Part shown: positions 10,972-21,646 of the stretch, one piece after another
How positions within the stretch are numbered: the first letter of the stretch is position 1
How the letters are laid out: every line of letters starts with the position of its first letter
Translations under genes and position numbers: made by a program
Assembly (NCBI GenBank): GCA_023627715.1
Contig: JAMAHW010000005.1
Span: forward strand, 124,001-188,000
Reading direction: 5' to 3'
DNA length: 64,000 bases
Origin: Periconia sp. R9002
Taxonomy: Eukaryota > Ascomycota > Dothideomycetes > Pleosporales > Periconiaceae
Notes under the pieces: model-generated
Told to the model about the DNA's origin: nothing
The model's database searches: none
The model's input: the letters and a program-made list of their open reading frames with translations, nothing else

Positions 10972-11731
10972 TCAATCTCCTTCCCTGTTTCTCACCCCAG
11001 TGGTGGCATCTCCGTTAGCCGTAGTGAATATGCTGTAGGTCGAAGTCATAGTAGGGATCTGTTCCTCCTGTATACCCAACCAGTTCCGGGGAAAACCTGG
11101 TCCAATTATCTGTTCTTTTTTGACCATGTTATTCGTAACCATATTCTCGATGGCGTCGTACGTCTGGAGCTTCTTCCTGAGACTTTTGTTCTTCAACTCC
11201 AATCGTTCGATTCGGTCGTTCTTGCGGGACAGGCACGAACTCAGATACGCAATTATGTCTTGGTTGGACGTATGTGAATTGCCCAGATCTTTGAACGATT
11301 TGCTCAGATGAGAATTCAACTGGGCCAATCTGTCTCGCTCCTGCTTGACTTTCTGGTACTCTGATTTCATTTCTTCGAACTAAGAATCATTAGCGAGAGT
11401 TAAACAACTCCTTTTACTTGGTGTTGGAACTTACAGAAGCACACCAACTCCTGAAAGGAGAATCACCCGAATCAGATGCAGGACGCTGCGGGCGGTCATG
11501 GGTACGATTGCCGACTCGCAGCCGGATAGTGGGGACTCGAGCTTGATGCGGTTCGGGGTTGCGTGTCTCGTGGGTTCCAGATCCTGGTTGGCCGCCACTG
11601 ATTCCCGGGAACATGGCTCGAAATTTCTCGTTTCTAACATTGATGTCTTCGTCCAGCAATGCCAGAACCTCGGGTCTGAGTTTCAACGCAACCCGACGGG
11701 TTGGTTTTCCAACCTTAGCCATGCTCGTCAT
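10972..11731 (-). CDS. coiled-coil protein A of a four-gene tandem cluster, function unknown
   Basis: No known function is recognised. Exon 1 is 11731-11435 and exon 2 is 11379-10972 (minus strand). They join in phase 0 across a 55-bp intron with a GTAAGT donor and a GCTAATG branch-like site, for 234 residues. A second ATG at 11722 has a better context (A at -3, G at +4) and may be the real start. Exon 1 encodes a basic N-terminus with LKLRPEVLALLDED, then a low-complexity Gly/Pro/Arg part. Exon 2 opens with FEEMKSEYQKVKQERDRL, a coiled coil over about residues 100-185, and ends in a polar tail. No signal peptide or membrane segment is seen. It shares exon layout with the three genes to its right and an LxLxPxxL motif with gene B. 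It may be a nuclear or scaffold protein, but that is a guess. Confidence 0.65.
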
Positions 11732-12184
11732 TGGGCCCGCGGAGGAGGTTGATTTTAGGATAGGGTTGAAAAGATGTTGGCAAGAATGGGGATTCAGATT
11801 TGGAACCACCCAGGTTTGCGATCAAAGGTAAGAGGAAGAGAATGAACTGCCTTAGTAAGCGCAGGGTGCTCAACGTTGTCAATCACCGCCTTTGGCGCAC
11901 GGTGTAAACAAACGAAAAAGTCGGAATAGGTGATATTTCACATGCTGCACAGATCTACCTCCAGGAACTTGTTGGCACTCTCAATGTATTGATGGTGATT
12001 TATACACAGTTGCTCAGCTCTGACGCTGGTTGTATCGGATATCGTCCAGTGATTATGCATATATGCACGGTGTTTGTTTGTCTCTACAACTAAACAAACA
12101 CATCCTCAATCCCGGACAACAGATTTCCATCTTTTATCTCCCACAACCCGTATCGCCAGTCTGCCATGAATCCAAGCCCGCATG
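11732..12184. other. spacer between coiled-coil genes A and B
   Basis: It should contain the promoter of gene A and the 3' end of gene B, both minus strand. No gene is seen; the frames present are short and lack motifs. Confidence 0.5.
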
Positions 12185-12955
12185 CTATGAAGTTCTCTTT
12201 CTCTTGCTGGCATGAGGATTGGTTATGTTGTTGACAGCATCCACTGCGCCCTGAATTTCTGCATTCCTCTTCCTAAGCTTCGAGGCCTCTTCCCTGAGGG
12301 TAGAGAGTTTATGGTGATCTTCCGAAGCCTTTTTCTGGAGACGGCTGATTTGCTTGTTTTTTGCCATCATCTCCGTTTTGAATTTATCTTTTTCCTCGGC
12401 CCACGCTTTTCGCTCGTCGTCGTGAGCATGATGCTCCGCCTCAAGATCATCGATCTATCGCCTGTTAGTAATTCTACACGCGTTTAGTCTGGTTGTGCCC
12501 AATTGTGGTTGTATAATCAAATAGACCAAAGTAATACGCAGATGTCCAAACAAAATATCAAATTTCAAAATAGGGACAAGATGCTCGATATTTACCATTC
12601 CTCGCAAGCGCGCAAATTTGTCTGTTTTGCTCCCTTGCCTAAGTCGCCTCTCAAATGGAGACATGGACAATTTCGGCTTCGTCGCCGGCGACTTCGGAGG
12701 CTGGACTCTGTCGTTGCCTGCCGCGTTATGCACGGAGGAGTTGCCTCCCGTCTCCTGCACCTGGAGGTCATCTCCAGAATCCTGCACTTCGCTGATTCCT
12801 CCTTCATCCTCAAGGAACGGACCTGGCCACACCGGCGAGGGAGGATTGGTTTGTTTGGAGGCCATGAGGGTCTTTGCGGTTGACGGAAAGAATCTTAGTA
12901 GGTCTGGGTTTAGCCTCAAAACAACGAGATGTTTCCGTTGGATAGTGGCCGTCAT
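12185..12955 (-). CDS. coiled-coil protein B of the tandem cluster, function unknown
   Basis: No known function is recognised. Exon 1 is 12955-12596 and exon 2 is 12454-12185 (minus strand), joined in phase 0 across an intron with a GTAAAT donor, a TACTAAC branch site and a GATAG acceptor. The product is 209 residues. The N-terminus carries LRLNPDLLRF, resembling LKLRPEVLAL in gene A. A Ser/Gly/Pro/Gln-rich linker of about 60 residues follows, then a basic stretch ending FARLRGM at the splice. Exon 2 opens with IDDLEAEHHAHDDERKAW and continues as a charged coiled coil to about residue 195. The C-terminus SKRKRTS looks like a nuclear localisation signal. The spacer to gene C is about 320 bp and holds nothing else. 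Confidence 0.65.
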
Positions 12956-13278
12956 TTTGCCAAATGCAAACTTGGGCCAGAGTGGAGGGTTGTATTTAAA
13001 GCACGGGGGGAACACGCGCTTGGCACAGGCCACATTGGCTAGGTCCCAGGTGAAAGATATTGACGCGGTTGCCTGCGGCAGTCCGTGGCAACAGTTTGGC
13101 CTACCACGCCTAGCGTTGTTTGTATGGTGATAGATAGAAGCAAACAGAATCAAAAGAAATGGTTGGTGCTTAAGTTAAGGCCCAAATCATGGACCAAACA
13201 GAATTGAAATTTTCTAAGATGCCAGCGCAATAAGACTTCTGTATCTGTCGCATAGCCATGCTTGCAGTATCTCCGCAG
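12956..13278. other. spacer between coiled-coil genes B and C
   Basis: It contains the presumed promoter of gene B, with a TTTAAATA element on the minus strand near 12995, and the 3' end of gene C. The frame of gene B continues upward without a better start codon. No separate gene is seen. Confidence 0.45.
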
Positions 13279-14022
13279 CTAAAAGATGCATGTTTGTATG
13301 ACTTCTTGTGGTCGTGTGTGCAGTTCCTCCTGCGTTCTCTGACTCTTGTATGCAGGAAGCCTACTTACTGAGTCGAAAGTCCCCACTCTTGTCCTACAGA
13401 TAGAAGCCTCACAGGCTATCTTCAATATCCGACCCCTTGCGAACAAATCGTAAATCGATTCGTGGACACCTCCAAAAACCTCACCTGTCTGTGAACGCTG
13501 CTCTTCCACCTTTTTAGACAGACGCTCATTCTCCCGCTCTATGGTGCGAATCCTTCGACTAAAGCCCTGGAATTCTTCTTGCAACTTCTGGATCATCCCC
13601 TTGATTTCAAGAGACTGTGACTGCTGAAATGTCATGGTCCGTTCCTGCTCATCCTGCGACTGTGTCTCTGTTCGTAGCTTGTCCAATAACTTGTACGATG
13701 CCAATTCCTGCTCCGCCAGCATCCCTTTGACACGACTCAGCTTGAGCTCGAGCTTATCGGCATGGTGGGTCTTGGCTTCAAGCTTTGTGCGAAGATTGGA
13801 GGCCTCTGCCTTAAGTGCGGCGATCTCGGCGACAAGTTTGTCATTTTCGGTCGGGACGCGATCGATCTCGTTGGCCTGTGCAGTGTGAGCTCTTCTGTTT
13901 CCAGAGTTCACGTTTTTGGGACATACCATCTGACGCAGTCTCTTCGCAGTAGTGTCCACTGCTGAGGATCCTTCCGCCGTATTGTCTGCCGGTCGTTTCG
14001 CCGCGGTTTTCTTGGAGGACAT
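13279..14022 (-). CDS. coiled-coil protein C of the tandem cluster, function unknown
   Basis: No known function is recognised. The start is the ATG at 14022. The frame is open throughout, but a GTATGT donor after codon 32 and a GCACAG acceptor 51 bp later predict an in-frame intron (13926-13876), matching the intron position in gene D. With it removed, exons 14022-13927 and 13875-13279 give 230 residues. Exon 1 is a basic tail with MSSKKTAAKRP and AKRLRQM, which resembles a bipartite nuclear signal. Exon 2 is a nearly continuous coiled coil to about residue 185, followed by a non-coil tail. A GTAAGT at the end of the VGTFDS codons could mark a further intron and an alternative C-terminus. Retention of the first intron would keep the frame and insert 17 residues. 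Confidence 0.65.
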   Translation of the reverse strand: MSSKKTAAKRPADNTAEGSSAVDTTAKRLRQMVCPKNVNSGNRRAHTAQANEIDRVPTENDKLVAEIAALKAEASNLRTKLEAKTHHADKLELKLSRVKGMLAEQELASYKLLDKLRTETQSQDEQERTMTFQQSQSLEIKGMIQKLQEEFQGFSRRIRTIERENERLSKKVEEQRSQTGEVFGGVHESIYDLFARGRILKIACEASICRTRVGTFDSVSRLPAYKSQRTQEELHTRPQEVIQTCIF

Positions 14023-14436
14023 CTCGAACCTCTGAATGGTGCCGTAGCCCTGATGTGGTGTGCAATGGAGTGTGAGAGTGGGGAGAATGTGCTGGTGAAA
14101 ATAGGTCAGCTGGATGATGTGCGGACTATGGCAATGGCAACAAGAGCAAGGTGCGGGTAGAATTGAGGTAGAGGAGTGTGATTGCGGTGGGAGCTCGCAG
14201 AGGGAAGACGCGGAGGGCGGTTGCGGGAGGAAGTCGCGATTGGCGCTGTTGCCAGTTGCCTCACCGCAATGTCCAAAGTCGGCACAAGACCAAATCAAAG
14301 CCAATCGCACATCAGCCCGAGTAGAATCAAAGAGAAAGAGGGGGAACTTCGAACAAAAAGTAATGTTGAGTCCATTGATTGAACAGATATATTAGAGACC
14401 CTATGAAAGATTTCTCAGACCATATTCAGCAAATTT

Positions 14437-15313
14437 TTAAACTCGTTCCCTCTCAAATTCCTGCATTTTTTTCCCATTTAGAAAACGCATCGTTTCCATG
14501 AAATTCCAAATACTCCAAATTCCTTGATCATCGTCCGTTGGAATCCTGGAAGAACCAGTCGACTGTCCATGCAATGAAGTCTTGGGTTTGTCGCAAGAAT
14601 ACCACATCCGAAAAGTTATTGATCTTAAGCCATTGTCCGCATCCTTGATCCTGGAAGGTGAATGGATTCCTGTGTGAATCCCCTTCTTGAGGGCGCAACT
14701 CCTCCACACGTCAACCCAGATGCATCTTACCTAAGTCGGTGATGCGCTCCATGGTTGCCTTAAGCTCCTTGTTCTTAGCTTTGAGCTCCTCATTCTCATC
14801 TTTAAGCTCCTTGTTCTTAGCTTTGAGCTCCTCGTTCTCAGCTTTAAGCTCCTTTTTCTCAGTTCCCAATCTTGAATTCTGACAGAACAAGTCTTGATGC
14901 CTATCGAACAGCTCCTTGTTCTGTTTGATCAATTTTTCATTCTTTTCGATCAAGGCCTCGTGCGCTTCCATCGCTGCTTTGATGGAATCTGCTGACTCGC
15001 GGCAATCCGCCATACTCCCTTCGAGCTGCATGAAGAAATTTGTAAGGTGGAACCCAACGTCCAATCTTGCCCTAGAAAAGGACAAGAGGGATTTTTCCAG
15101 TTTCGCCACATCCTGGGAGATGGGCATGGGCAAGGTTGTACTCTCGCCTTTGGATCGCTCGACTTCCTCCGCCTACATATGTCAGAATTATGGTGTCTTG
15201 ACTACATCATGAAGTTACATTGTATGACTTACACAAGTACGCGACTTCTTTGCCACACTTTCCTCGCTATCAGTGTCAAGCAGACGTTTGTTGTTGTCTT
15301 TCTTTGGCGGCAT
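14437..15313 (-). CDS. coiled-coil protein D of the tandem cluster, function unknown
   Basis: No known function is recognised. Three exons are predicted on the minus strand: 15313-15233, 15172-14731 and 14669-14437. All joins keep frame and give 251 residues. If the last intron (GTAAGA donor, CACACAG acceptor) is not removed, translation stops at 14711 and yields 180 residues. Exon 1 is a 27-residue basic tail with MPPKKDNNKRLL and AKKSR, like the start of gene C, and its intron lies at the equivalent place. Exon 2 holds a helical part and a perfect-looking heptad coil near residues 120-165, made of repeated ELKAKNKELKDENE units. Exon 3 is polar with several Trp and Met. No signal peptide is seen. 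The gene is the most upstream of the four co-oriented genes. Confidence 0.65.
14761..14844 (-). repeat. two 42-bp tandem repeats encoding 14-residue heptad pairs in gene D
   Basis: Units 14761-14802 and 14803-14844 differ at only two positions, and a partial third unit follows. Each unit encodes 14 residues, exactly two heptads, so copy-number change would lengthen the coiled coil without breaking phase. The near identity indicates a recent duplication. Confidence 0.85.
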
Positions 15314-18300
15314 TCTGATCAGCTTGTTGATGGCGGTCTTCGAGCTCGATGTATGTGGTGTAGTTGTGTTCAGTGGTGCTTGTTGAGCTGAAATGGACGG
15401 GGACTCCGAGGGCTGTCGTTGGGTACGGCGCAGGAAAGATTGTGGTGGTGGAGAGAGGGAGTGTTGAGCCAGGGACGGACTTTATAGTAGCGGCGTTCAG
15501 AGGAAAGTGAGAGAGGTGTGAAACTTGAAGCCAGCTAGGTAGTATACGTCTGGATAAATGTGAAAAAAGTGAAGCAAGCTTAGGAGCGAGAGTGAGAGTG
15601 AGTGGTAAGCTGAGTGAAGAGATGCGGGAAGAGAAACACCATATTGATTAGACAGTAAGGTTGACATCGACATTGTCAACAAGTGAAATACAGAACCAAA
15701 ATCATTTACATAGTGGCATCAGTTGTTATTGATACGGCAATACGCTGATGTCGTTAACACGATGAGTGGACACTGTGAGAACGAGATCTTGCCGCAAATT
15801 TTACCATGAAGATTCAGATGGATGGTCGTGTGCAGTTGATGGCATACTTCTTTCGTAGAATACATTTCCAACCCATGGCACTCTCGAATGCACAACGTAT
15901 AACAATACTGTAAGGTAGCAGTATGAGTTAGTTCCGTTTATTCCCCGTTCAAGAAACGCAGTACATAATCCATAATTATTATCATATTAGTATGAGTTCA
16001 ACGATTCATAAAAAACATTGGGTTGAGTTTGATACTGAATTGCCTGTTTCCAAAGCCTCGTCGCATCAATGCTGGGCTATCCAACAGCCAAAGAAACGGC
16101 AAAGATGACCGACAAAGATATGTACGATTGATCATTGCTGGACTGCCAGACCTTCAGTCCAATTTTGACCATGTATTCCCTCCGACTGAGGGTGAAAATG
16201 CTTTCTCCAGCCTCAAGAACTGCATTGCGTAACAATCTGTCGAGTATACATGATGATTATAGCAGCCCAGTGTGAATAAACACTAGGTACTCCAAAGATA
16301 CAATCCACGCCATTGTTCATTCCATCATTTCAATCACGCTCTGGCATATCTCTACATCCTACACGTCCCCTTCCATCCTGACACAGCCCTACATATCCGC
16401 AAATACCCAAAGACTGATGTGATGGGGTACATCAATTCTACCTGCCAATGGCTCTCCATCATACAGTACATACGCATTTGCATTTTCCCCCACGCATCAA
16501 TACACACCACCACAACACAAAATCAGTCAACTCTTCAACAAATTCCCATATTTCTTATCTTCAATGCAATAACCTCCCTCATGCGGCCCTACCTACTGCC
16601 GACTCCACGCTACAGCATCAATACAACCGGGTTGCACTGCATACCATGACGCTGGTCAATCGGTCCGTCAATTCGCTAACCCCTAACGCTTCTCGAAGCA
16701 TCGCAGAACAACGCTAACTACTTGACGTGGCGGCGCAAAACAGGCACCGTTTTTTAATCGCCGACCAACAAATCATCACTTTTAACAACGAGCGAGAGCG
16801 CCTGCCTTGTTGTACCTGGACGGCCCTACAAAAGCCGAAGGTATCCGCTGTATCCGGGACGGGGCTATTTCCCCGTGGGATAAGTAGGCTGGTATGGCTG
16901 GCTTGCTTACAAGCTTTTGGTGTCGCGCGCGCGCAAGCCAGCCTGGTGTAGCCTATCGCTCGCTGCATTGGGAGCTTATTGCAGGATGGCTCCGGAGGGT
17001 TTGTGCTGGGGGATCGGTGTGTGTTGGGCTTTGTGCTGCAGATGGGGCGTGGGATAGTTACATACAGCAGCGGGGGAGGGGGGGAGATCAGTCAGGTACG
17101 AAACAGGCACGAGCGAAGCTAAGAGGCAGCATCATGATTTGTTTTTTTGTTCAATGTTGTTGTTTGAGGGTCCATGCATCATGCGTGATATGCAGGACCG
17201 GGCGTTGGCTGTCACGCAGGTGTTATGTGTGGCTTTGTATGGCTTCGTTCTTGGATCTGCATGCACGGAGGAACAGAATGATTCCAGAAGGAAGGCGTGC
17301 GTTGGGCGTCGTCGGGAGGGACGATTTGAAACGGTAGGGCGTCGCGAGGGTGAAGGTGAGGACGCAGATGAAGCTCCTTTCGGCAAACTTGTAAAAATAA
17401 AAGACAAGAGCATGAAGCTCGGAGATGATGATCAATGTGAGTAGATTGATTGATACTAGATAGGTGTTACTAGCGCCCGGTAGACTTTGAAATGTTGGAC
17501 TTTACCAATACCATCGACAAGTCCTAGCGCACTACAACAGGACCATTCACCGGAGGCACTATTCATCGTTGTTGTTGGGGGCATGAATCAGTCTCTCGGA
17601 CGTTTGTCCCGTCCGTCTTTGGAGAGGCTCGCTTACACAGCAGCATCAGCTAGACTGCCGTCTGCGTACAGAGCACGCGTTTTACGCCATGTAGGCTTCC
17701 CAGCAGCGATTACCGCCCATGTCCCTGCCCCTCCGGCGCATGCTTACCTCTGCATCTATCCCTTGCCACGGCATGCTTTTTTCCATGACCGCCGCTCCCG
17801 TTCCCGTGCCTTGTCAAGACACCCACGACACCCTCCTACCGTGTCTCTCGTCCACCCGACAACTTCCCTTACAGCTCATCCCCCGATCGTCGACGGCATC
17901 TCGACCGTGCGAGCATCGCTTCCTCCTGGCAAGAGCGGGAGAGCGGCAGCAGATCATCGATGAGAGGGAGGGAGGGCGAGTTCTAGCCCCATCTCTGCCT
18001 CATTCAGAAAGAAGCATGTCCCGTCTGTACAGTCATCAGAAACATGGAGCCAAAGGTCACGCCTTTTGCCATTTTTCCCACCTGACCTTCGGACCGTCCC
18101 TAGTCGAGCTATGTCTCTGAAAATCCGAAAATCGTTCGTATCGGCAACGACTTCCTCCGTCCGTATTTTCCAAGACATGGCTTTTGGATCTTCAAGCTCC
18201 ACGTACGTCAGACAAGCTTCCTGTACATGTACCAGTCACGGTACCGGTACGTACCTAGGTACCTTTCGATAGAGCGTTAGATGCCTTGGACAGGAACGTG

Positions 18301-21300
18301 CGCGCGCGGGGGCAGCTGCACGCTTCCCTTTTCCCAACTCTCGCCGGGCCATGTACTTGGCTACGGTATGCATGTAGGCTACTGTAGACTAGACCGACCG
18401 CCCGACAGACAGACAGACAGGATGCAATCGATAGCGCCGCTAGAAAGCTAGCTGCTGCACCTGCACCTGCAACAACCAGCCCCCCCTCTCCTTCCAGCAT
18501 CCCCATGCCAGACTTGCACCAGCACCTGCATTCTCTCGCCTACGAGGCGGCTGCATCGAATAATGCCCTCTAGTTCTAGCACGCGCGGGAGTATACCTCG
18601 AAGCAGCATAAGTGGCGAGGGCCTAGCGTTGCGAACGGGACGAGGGTCATGGCGGGGTAGCTAGCTACTGTACCTAGCTATCTGATAGTCAGTTACGAAA
18701 GACGAGCGAGCGGGATCTCGATGCTAACACTATTGCTATACACCTTTTTTTTGTTGGTTCCGAGCGTACCGGAGTCGTTTGTTTCGAAGGATTGGAAGTG
18801 ACATGTTTTCTTTCGCAAGACAACCCCGCCAATTATCACTTCTATACGTGAAGTCTTAACAGACAGCAATTATAGCTTTATGAAACGAGAAATGGTACGA
18901 CCAGTTTTGGCGATTCGGAATCAGTACCGCGGAGCAAACAAGATTGGCAAGGCAAGGCAGATGGAACATGGGAAACATGACCAACCCTTCAATCTCCCTT
19001 TTACCACTCTTTCTTCGTCTTTTTACCCCCTTGGGAATCAACGTCGTACTGTAACCTCATCTCGGCCCCCCAGCCTTTCTCCACGACGATCATCATTCAT
19101 TCATCCGCAAAGTCACCATCCCATCCCATCCCATCCCATCCCATCTCAAACTAAACTAACTAAACGAATTCCCACCTTCCCTTCCCTCCCGTCAGCACAC
19201 TCTCTCTTTTTCTCTCCGTGGAGCCCAATCCAAAATTAAAAAAATAATAATACCGGAAGTCGCCTCTCATCCCAAAAAAATCCCCACACCCCCTACCATG
19301 GTACATGTAGATTCTCCGTGCACGGTCAATATTCCCCACCGACGGCGACAACAAGCCAAAAAGACCCACCGGCGCGCCCCACTTAGTGATTCGTTATTGA
19401 GAGGTAGTTGTCGCGTGCTCTTTCTCTTCCTTGAGAGAGAGTTTATATCCGGTAGGTTGTATGATGGGATCGGCGAAGGACTGACCAAGCGCGGTGGATA
19501 GCGAGGGAGGGAGGATTGTGTTAGGTGGGAAATTGGTTGAAGGTAACTACGATAATGGTACTTAGTTAGGAAGATGCTAGTGTGACTATTTTTTTTTTTG
19601 AGATGAATGAATGAAATGAGTCGTACATAACATGTACCTATTGATGTGATACGTAGCATTTGGGGTACATGGGTAAGTATTATAGCCCGTCAGACGGAGG
19701 AAGAACGAGTTCCGTTCTTACATGTGCATCAACTAATATTATGTTAGAATAACAGCAGACGAATCGATGATAACAAAAAATACATCGTTTATTCTTTTCT
19801 CGCAAGACCTTTTCTTTTTGGATTGATTGATTGCGCCCAACCATCTCATCACCTACCTATCCCCAACTGCAACATAACATAGTCTATACACACTTATTGC
19901 ATCAATTGATAGCTACATAAAGCAATCCCACTTTCTTCTTTCTTTACTTATCTCCATCCAATCCAACCCAATCCAGATTCCCCCAACTCCTTAACTTACT
20001 TCGCCATGGCTTTTTGCACCTCGCTATCCTCCGCGTTCTCGCAAATCCCTACGTTGAACCTACCTTTGTATACTTCTCAAGTGCTTTCATTAGTTAGACT
20101 CTTTCTCTTTGAATGGACTCGTCAGTTAGATAAAACAGATAAGCAAACACAACACGATACCGCCGTTGAACCGCCGACAACATGAGTGAAGTGGGGCGGC
20201 CGGGAGCTATGCTATACAAACGGGGCTGAAGTGTAGAGTTGAGTTTCCACCAATCCAACGATTTTATCACTTGGGCGGTGCCGGCGAAGTTTGTTTTGTG
20301 GTTTATAGGGATGTGCACGAAGTTGGGCTCGATCGTATGTGTGAAAACTTGGGGTGGTAGCGAGGGGGCTATGAGGTGTTGTTGAGAGTGAAGAAGGTAG
20401 GGATGGATTGAATCAAAGCTGCATTTATTGAGAAAGGCGGGAGGGAGGGAGGGAGTGGTTGGTTGGTGGGATGCTAAGAACGGCGATGGATGGTGTGGGT
20501 TAGTTGACTCAAACACGACTTTTATAAGACGTTGTGTGGAGAAGGGAATGATGTGGCGGTGTGAAGTTAGGCGTTGAATGGGGGGTATGTGTTAAGAGGG
20601 GCTGTGGTAGATGGGTAGGTTTTTGTATGTATGGAGAGTAGATGTTGAGTTTTTTTAAGGGTCAGAACATGTGTACGGATGGTAACACTCCCATTCATTC
20701 CTAAACTTCTCCTGTGGGGGAGGGGGAATAATGATACGCCCATTCTGCCACCTACTTCAACATCCATCAATCCTCACATTACATACATACCTCAATGACA
20801 TATACATATAGAGTTGTGCAAGCATGCATGCACATTTCTTATCTGGCAAGAGATACATGGTGTCTTGCGACAACACGCCATTTTGTTGGCACATAAATTC
20901 GCATCCTATATATCCATTATGCATCGAACAAAATATCAAAACTCGGTGAAAAGAGGTATTTCTTGGACGTGGTGTATGATCCATGTACATAAAACCCCGC
21001 AAGTATACATGTTCGCATACCGCAGCGAGCGAGCAAGCAATATGCTAGTTGTGTTGCATGTATAGGTACATAAGAGACACTCGTGTACGGTAGGTACATG
21101 CGAGAGAGATCATGTGGGGTAGAAGTCGAGAAGGCAGCGATCATGTCTACATACGTTTGGGTGACATGAGGTCTCTCTCCCCGGCTAGGAGTGATTGCTG
21201 CTGATTTTTTTATTGACGGCACGATTGCATATACCCGGGGCATACATCTCCAAGACTGCGTTGCGTTGCGTTGGGGGGGTGTGTCTGTAGGTACATAAGG

Positions 21301-21646
21301 TAGCCAACAATCTAGGCCCTCACTTGAAGAGAAGATCGACGACGCGTGAAGTTGAAAGAAGGTTTGACCATGGTGTTACAATATGCTATAGTATACATGA
21401 CAAGCTATAATACAAGACTAAGCGCTGCGGTGCGTGACCACGCGTTGGCGGTGAGGAATGCTACGCTACAGTGTACTTGTGTAGTAGGTGATGGCTCAAC
21501 AACCCCTCCATATCCCCATGTCTTGTTGATTGCATGGTAGCTAGCAAGCTACCTGACCCCCGTCGACATCGCGCCCTCGACTCCCTGCTCATCACGCTGT
21601 ATGTAGATGCAACATTCAAGAACACACAGGACGCAACGTGGGAGTG
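15314..21646. other. 6.3-kb gene-poor stretch with microsatellites
   Basis: No frame here has a recognisable domain, signal peptide or convincing splice partner. The longest (17487-17963, +) is Arg/Pro/Ser-rich and looks non-coding. The stretch contains polypyrimidine runs, CATCC repeats at 19116, GGTACC/CCTAGG-type palindromes near 18240 and many TACATGTAC words near 19630-21300. Long leaders, non-coding transcripts or regulatory DNA are possible but not shown by the sequence. Confidence 0.5.
19116..19145 (+). repeat. (CCATC)6 tandem repeat
   Basis: Six perfect pentamer units lie in the gene-poor stretch upstream of the UV-damage endonuclease 3' side. No coding role is seen. Confidence 0.85.

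Noticed and set aside
17487..17963. 158-codon frame on the plus strand
   Set aside because: Arg/Pro/Ser/His-rich composition of non-coding CT-rich DNA and overlapped by other equal frames.
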